This document shows, in pieces, positions 4,350-5,312 of a stretch of DNA of 5,312 bases (position 1 is the first letter of the stretch; the number at the start of each line of letters is the position of its first letter). Source of the stretch: Acidimicrobiia bacterium (GTDB taxonomy: Bacteria; Actinomycetota; Acidimicrobiia; Acidimicrobiales; Hopanoidiivorantaceae); the NCBI GenBank assembly GCA_020027305.1, contig JAHRAM010000145.1:1-5312 (forward strand), read 5' to 3'. Below the pieces are notes generated by a model. That model was given only the letters and a program-made list of their open reading frames with translations, did no database searches and was not told the DNA's origin. A program made the position numbers and the translations under genes.

Positions 4350-5312
4350 ATGGCATCATCAGCACTTGAGCATGATTTGGGGCGTAATGAAATGACACTT
4401 AAACATGAATCTGTTTCGGGCGTTTCATCTGATATTCCCCCCAATATTTCTTCGGAGCAACAACCTAGGCTGCTTGACCCAGGTTTCAACCTTACGCTCC
4501 GACCTATGCGATATGAGAATTTTTATGAGATGTATCTCAACGCCATTGCCAACACTTGGACGGTGGGCGAGGTTGATTTTTCTGGCGACATTGCCGATTT
4601 GCGAGAAAAACTTTCTGACTCTGAGCGCCATTTAGTCAATCGGCTAGTTGCCTTTTTTGCAACTGGCGACTCAATCGTGGCAAATAACTTGGTGCTAAAT
4701 CTCTATCAGCATATTAATGCCCCTGAAGCCAGAATGTATCTTTCACGCCAGCTTTATGAAGAGGCGCTCCATGTGCAGTTTTATTTGACATTGCTAGACA
4801 CTTATATTCCTGATGAGAGGGAGCGCCAAGAAGCGTTTACTGCCATTGAAAATATCCCTTCCATTCAAAAGAAGGCGAACTTTTGTTTCAAGTGGCTTGA
4901 TTCAATCTCAAACTTGACTGAGTTGGCGACCAAGCAAGATAGGCGCGAGTTTTTGTTGAACTTGATTTGTTTTGCTGCCTGTATTGAGGGGCTGTTTTTC
5001 TTTGGTGCTTTTGCGTATGTATATTTCCTTCGCTCAAAGGGATTTTTGAATGGGTTAGCCGATGGAACCAACTGGGTATTTAGAGATGAGAGCGGGCATA
5101 TGAACTTTGCTTTTGCTGTCGTGGAAGAGGCAAAGAAACAAGAGCCTGATTTATTTGACGACAACATGCAAGAACAGATTTTAGAAATGATGTGTGAAGC
5201 TGTGGATTGTGAGCTGACGTTTGCAAAAGATTTGCTTCAGGGGGGCGTGCCTGGGTTGTCGATTGCTGACATGGAGCAGTATCTCAAGTTCATAGCTGAC
5301 CAGCGGCTAGCT
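4350..5312 (+). CDS. nrdB: Class Ia ribonucleoside-diphosphate reductase, beta (small) subunit, 3' end outside window
   Basis: The first 321 codons are open and in frame to the last base of the window; the C-terminus is missing. The protein is the radical-generating ferritin-like subunit that starts catalysis in NrdA. Expected ligands of the dinuclear metal site are all present: D107 (ATGDS), E138 and H141 (EEALH), E213 (CIEGL), E247 and H250 (DESGH). Y145, four residues after H141, matches the radical tyrosine (E. coli Tyr122), so a tyrosyl-radical enzyme is expected rather than the tyrosine-less Chlamydia-type (class Ic). W70 and D246 fit the radical-transfer path. The C-terminal tail that binds NrdA lies outside. 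Residues 1-40 form a Ser-rich, charged extension before the conserved start LLDPGFNLTLRPMRY, close to actinobacterial NrdB in memory. Met15 (ATG 4392) is a possible shorter start, but only 4350 has a good ribosome binding site. Confidence 0.95.
   Translation, partial: MASSALEHDLGRNEMTLKHESVSGVSSDIPPNISSEQQPRLLDPGFNLTLRPMRYENFYEMYLNAIANTWTVGEVDFSGDIADLREKLSDSERHLVNRLVAFFATGDSIVANNLVLNLYQHINAPEARMYLSRQLYEEALHVQFYLTLLDTYIPDERERQEAFTAIENIPSIQKKANFCFKWLDSISNLTELATKQDRREFLLNLICFAACIEGLFFFGAFAYVYFLRSKGFLNGLADGTNWVFRDESGHMNFAFAVVEEAKKQEPDLFDDNMQEQILEMMCEAVDCELTFAKDLLQGGVPGLSIADMEQYLKFIADQRLA

Noticed and set aside
4331..4369. Twelve-codon frame (ATG 4331 to TGA 4367) overlapping the nrdB start
   Set aside because: It has no ribosome binding site of its own and its own sequence contains the nrdB site; translational coupling is possible but unsupported.

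Overview
The window reads as ordinary chromosome from a bacterium, most likely an actinobacterium of unusually low GC. The two ribonucleotide reductase proteins closely resemble, from memory, the class Ia NrdA/NrdB of Streptomyces and relatives: near-identical blocks surround the NrdA active site, and NrdB carries the LLDPGFNLTLRPMRY and FFATGDSIVANNL signatures. The base composition is only moderate, with an AT-rich intergenic region, which suggests an uncultured aquatic lineage (marine Acidimicrobiia or freshwater Nanopelagicales types). That placement is an inference. No mobile element, tRNA, rRNA or CRISPR array was seen.

Layout: bases 1-107 hold no supportable gene, but they carry a spaced repeat of an ATGAAATT-like word. 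Bases 108-1414, minus strand, hold two genes of a molybdenum hydroxylase of the xanthine dehydrogenase / carbon monoxide dehydrogenase family. coxS-like (2Fe-2S subunit) is transcribed first and coxM-like (FAD subunit) follows after 20 bases. The catalytic molybdopterin subunit is not in the window; upstream lies the divergent nrdA, so it must lie beyond base 1 or elsewhere. Bases 1415-1756 are an AT-rich divergent intergenic region with promoter-like elements, a 32-bp hyphenated inverted repeat and several short direct repeats.

Bases 1757-5312, plus strand, hold nrdA (complete, 838 aa) and nrdB (321 codons, running off the right edge), 76 bases apart and probably co-transcribed. Together they encode an oxygen-dependent class I ribonucleotide reductase that makes deoxyribonucleotides. 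The ATP-cone, active-site cysteines, Tyr-Tyr pair and C-terminal CxxC of NrdA are visible, as are all six metal ligands and the radical tyrosine of NrdB.

No new system is evident. The most unusual features are a Ser/Gly-rich insertion in NrdA just before its catalytic Asn-Leu-Cys-x-Glu motif, and a 15-bp tandem duplication that repeats the nrdA stop codon in frame. There is also a palindromic operator candidate overlapping the probable nrdA promoter, and a recurrent pattern of short tandem duplications.
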